Shown: positions 8,162 to 10,376 of the stretch, in pieces
Layout of the letters: every line of letters begins with the position of its first letter
Position numbering within the stretch: position 1 is the first letter of the stretch
Assembly: GCA_016256075.1 (NCBI GenBank)
Contig: SDVU01000811.1
Span: 1 to 10,376 of the forward strand
Source: Dictyocoela muelleri
Lineage: Eukaryota; Microsporidia
Length of the DNA: 10,376 nucleotides
Direction: 5' to 3'
Position numbers and translations under genes: made by a program
Notes under the pieces: model-generated
Told to the model about the DNA's origin: nothing
Seen by the model: only the letters and a program-made list of their open reading frames with translations
Databases searched by the model: none

Positions 8162-8448
8162 GATTATATTTTTCATCTATCAATTCTTCTATTAATGTAG
8201 TACACATCTTCTTTTCTTCTATCTTGCTTACTAGATTTCTAAATTTATGAATCAATGTGTCAAGATTTTGAGATTCTAAGTCATACAGTTTTGACATTGA
8301 AAATGATTATTTATCTTCAGAACCGGGTATTGAGTATAGAAAAGCTATTTAGTTTGTGATTACTGCAAATTTGTATGATTTCGTCGCTTAAGCTCTGTTT
8401 CCTTTTGTTTAAAATTTTTAATGGCATTTTACCCCTCTGAATTCAGAC
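8155..8448 (-). pseudogene. gag N-terminal and leader region of the fossil retroelement
   Basis: Between the 1.9-kb insertion and the 5' LTR, the minus strand has an ATG near 8297 followed by a charged, helical-looking stretch (MSKLYDLESQNLDTLIHKF and onward). The position just inside the 5' LTR is that of gag. There is no family-level similarity I can name. Confidence 0.5.
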
Positions 8449-8726
8449 TGAGGAATCCTTGGGGAAATATTATCAAGAATACGAAATTCAATAAATAGAC
8501 CCATGCCTAAAAGTATTTTTATTATAATTGTTTTTATTAACATTTTGGCATTGGTAATTTTCATATGTCTTACACACTCACCCTTTCTTTCATGCTTATT
8601 AATTATAAATAAATTTTATAATTAATAATAAAAATATTAATGTACATTTTTAGATTTTTAAATTGTGAATTAATATTTCTTGTATTAATTAAGTAAATTC
8701 AAAAAATAAATCGTTTGCATAACACA
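8449..8726 (-). repeat. 5' LTR of the fossil retroelement
   Basis: This is the direct-repeat partner of 1613-1893, 278 bp long. Because the element reads on the minus strand, transcription would start in this copy and proceed leftward. I could not assign a tRNA to the primer-binding site immediately inside it (about 8425-8448). Confidence 0.87.
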
Positions 8727-8730
8727 ATAG
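8727..8730. repeat. right target-site duplication ATAG of the LTR element
   Basis: This is the second copy of the 4-bp duplication. It abuts the right LTR, and the fold-back arm resumes directly after it. Confidence 0.75.
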
Positions 8731-9150
8731 TTTTTTTTAATAGTTATAGAACGATTTTTTGCAAACTTATAGTCCCATTTTTTTAAGATTATATTCCCAT
8801 ATTTCATGTTATAGACCCCTTTTTTAATGTTATAGTCACATTTCTTTCTGACTTATAGACACATTTCTTTGAGACTTAGGAACATTTTTATGGTATTTTT
8901 GTTATATTTGGCTATAGTTATAATTATCTGCTCAAATTAGCATCAATTAACTATTTTTTTAATTTTTTTACACTTTATTTAAACCTTAATTAAACCTTAT
9001 TTTATAAACCTTATTATGTAACCCTTATTTTTTACCCCTTATTTTATATCTCCTTTTTTACCATTATTTGTTAATCCTTATTTTTATCTCTTATTTTTAC
9101 CCTTATTTTTTACACTTATTCTTTAACTGCTTAATTCTTTTTTTTAACAT
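8731..9150. repeat. inner part of the left fold-back arm
   Basis: This segment continues the arm interrupted at 1612. It starts with a T run and TAGTTATAGAACGATTTTTT, mirrored at about 9572-9595. About seven units of 20-23 bp beginning TTATAG lie at 8744-8895. A spacer near 8896-8969 is followed by about a dozen ACCCTTATTTTT-type units of roughly 14 bp at 8970-9130. Confidence 0.85.
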
Positions 9151-9783
9151 TTGATAAAAAAATAGGGCGTATATGATGTAAAAATATGGGTTAAAAAATA
9201 TGAGCTTGAAAATAATGCTAAAAAGTAAGTATTAAAAAATAAGGGTAAAAAAGAGTCGAAAAATAGAGTTAAAAAAATGGTTAACAAAAAAGGGTTACTA
9301 AATAAGTTTTATAAATAATGTTTAAAAATAAGGGTATAAAATAGTGGTAAAAAAAATAATTGATGTGAATTTTCGCGGAATATATATATAACTTCAACAT
9401 AATAAATCTATAACGCCATAATGATGTGTTTATAAGTATCAAAGAAATGTGTCTATATGTCTGAAAGCATGTTTCTATAGGTCTAAAAGATCTGTGTCCA
9501 TAACTTAAAAAAACGGGTCTATAACTTGAAAAATAAGTCTATAAGTTTGAAAAAATGATCTATAAGTTTACAAAAAATCGTTCTATAACTATGAAAAAAA
9601 AACTAAATTGCCCGAAAACAATTATTTTTCAATATTACACAAGTATATTTTCTATGCAAAATTTTTTAAAAAAATCTTTTAATTTATTACGGATACAATT
9701 GGCTGCAAGAGTCTTAATGAAAAGAGTTATACATAATTTTAGAAAAAGTTTAAATGTAGTTTTAATGATTATTTAACACTATT
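9151..9783. repeat. right fold-back arm
   Basis: In mirror order this arm carries AAAAATAAGGGTAAA-type units (about 9155-9355), a spacer (about 9356-9400), GTCTATAAGTTTGAAAAA-type units (about 9400-9590) and the outer non-repetitive section (9598-9783). It pairs with 8731-9150 and then with 1427-1612. It ends exactly where a second LTR begins at 9783. Confidence 0.85.
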
Positions 9784-9998
9784 GTCACATCTCAAGTCTT
9801 TAGGAGGATAACTAAAATGAATAATATAAGAATTTAAATATTTAAAAGGAAACATAATTTATTTAAATGGATTTCTCAGATAGATTTGTTTAAAACAGTG
9901 ATTGAAATGTATAATCTTGAAGGTGTTTTTTGATATTAAATAATAAATGTTTTATCTTAGAATCTTAATATTGTTATACATATTCTTATATTGTAACA
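9783..9998 (-). repeat. 3' LTR of the second fossil retroelement
   Basis: On the minus strand the segment starts TGTTACAATATAAG and ends AGATGTGACA, giving TGT...ACA ends. A purine-rich tract lies immediately upstream. The left boundary coincides with the point where homology between the two fold-back arms stops. The partner LTR is outside the window, so the boundaries are inferred. Confidence 0.65.
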
Positions 9999-10004
9999 TT
10001 CTCG

Positions 10005-10376
10005 CCACCTTTAAAGGGTTTTATATCTACGTATGGATTTTTTCTAATTTTATTTTTGAAATTTATTGTGACATAATTTCTGTCATTATAATCTTTTAAA
10101 CTTCAAAGGGTCCCTTGATACGTGCATTTAATTTGTAATTAAGATCTTTCGCTTTAATAAATACCTTTTTATCACTGAAGTCGTAATTTATTTTACCTTT
10201 ATTTATTTTATTAAAATATTTATTATTATTATTATTCGGTACCGACTATCCGTAGGATAAACTTGTAGATTCTTATGTATTTGATATTACAGGAAACCGA
10301 AAGAATATTTAGATGTATCTCGATGAATTACAATGGGACGTATGTTTTTTCCTGGGTTTATATTTCTACTAGCAGA
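10005..10376 (-). pseudogene. integrase C-terminal region of the second fossil retroelement
   Basis: On the minus strand VIHRDTSKYSFGFL-like sequence (about 10275-10330) is followed by KVFIKAKDLNYKLNARIKGP (about 10105-10170), in which NARIKGPFEV corresponds to the GPY/F motif of Ty3/gypsy integrases. The coding part ends shortly before the purine-rich tract and LTR, as expected for the end of pol. Confidence 0.75.
10219..10236 (+). repeat. short TAT/ATT microsatellite
   Basis: About five to six TAT/ATT triplets lie in a row inside the second retroelement's integrase region. This is a common slippage product in AT-rich DNA. Confidence 0.7.

Larger units (their letters stand above)
1613..8726 (-). 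mobile_element. fossil Ty3/gypsy-type LTR retroelement with nested insertions
   Basis: Direct repeats of about 280 bp, each with TG...CA ends (TGTGTTAT...TCCTCA on the minus strand), bound the element. It is flanked by the 4-bp duplication ATAG (1609-1612 and 8727-8730). Between them, read on the minus strand, are gag-like, protease, RT, RNase H and integrase regions in the gypsy order. After subtracting the Merlin (about 1.0 kb) and TIR (about 1.9 kb) insertions, the internal region is about 3.6 kb. The coding part is broken in many places, well over ten. The two LTRs agree at only about 80% by eye, so the insertion is old. I cannot convert this to years without a rate for the host. Confidence 0.88.
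1427..9783. mobile_element. fold-back element with modular arms, split by an LTR element
   Basis: The left arm is 1427-1612 plus 8731 to about 9150; the right arm is about 9150-9783 and is the inverted copy. Removing the LTR retroelement (1613-8726) and one copy of its 4-bp duplication leaves about 1.24 kb with a single centre near 9150. From outside to inside each arm has about 180 bp of non-repetitive sequence, an array of 20-23-bp units, a short spacer, and an array of about 14-bp units. No transposase frame is present, so it would be non-autonomous. Long modular inverted repeats resemble Foldback/Galileo-type elements of animals, but I see no sequence link to them. The outer boundary is uncertain because a second LTR element abuts the right arm. 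Confidence 0.8.
9783..10376 (-). mobile_element. second fossil gypsy-type LTR retroelement, partial at window edge
   Basis: Minus-strand sequence at the right edge holds integrase C-terminal sequence, then a purine-rich tract (about 9999-10012), then an LTR from 9998 down to 9783. The LTR sequence differs from that of the 1613-8726 element, so this is a separate family or lineage. It is broken in several places within the visible part. Only the 3' end of the element is in the window, and the remainder lies to the right. Confidence 0.75.

Noticed and set aside
9555-9776. 73-codon plus-strand frame with an internal ATG
   Set aside because: The sequence is the outer section of the right fold-back arm and matches 1427-1612 in reverse, so it is repeat DNA.

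Overview
The window is a eukaryotic repeat graveyard with no host gene I can defend. It is very AT-rich (roughly three quarters A+T by eye), contains no long intact reading frame, and is filled almost entirely by mobile elements inserted into one another. A Merlin-type DNA transposon next to Ty3/gypsy-type LTR fossils in very AT-rich DNA fits a repeat-laden microsporidian or a similar small eukaryote. That assignment is inference, since no host gene is present to confirm it.

Layout. Positions 1-583 hold two clusters of CG-containing hairpins in otherwise featureless AT-rich DNA. Positions 584-1426 hold a 14-bp tandem array, a spacer, and a G-rich 18-bp minisatellite; this looks like one arm of a modular repeat element. 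From 1427 to 9783 lies a fold-back element about 1.24 kb long whose left arm was split by an LTR retroelement. The outer arm piece is 1427-1612; the rest of the left arm, the centre and the right arm are 8731-9783. The LTR retroelement occupies 1613-8726 on the minus strand. It has two recognisable LTRs, a 4-bp target duplication, and decayed gag, protease, RT, RNase H and integrase regions.

That retroelement was itself invaded twice. A Merlin element with a broken transposase sits at about 5091-6096. A 1.9-kb element with about 170-bp terminal inverted repeats and a 7-bp target duplication sits at 6252-8154. A 298-bp near-perfect hairpin element with a 6-bp target duplication (7231-7528) lies inside the 1.9-kb element. 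At the right edge a second, different LTR retroelement on the minus strand abuts the fold-back arm at 9783 and runs out of the window; its 3' LTR (9783-9998) and integrase C-terminus are visible.

The elements do not work together as a pathway. Their order gives a relative chronology: the fold-back first, then the LTR element into its left arm, then the Merlin and 1.9-kb elements into the LTR element, then the hairpin element into the 1.9-kb element. The second LTR element entered the right arm separately. The most unusual structure is the fold-back, whose arms are built from two different tandem-repeat modules arranged as mirror images.
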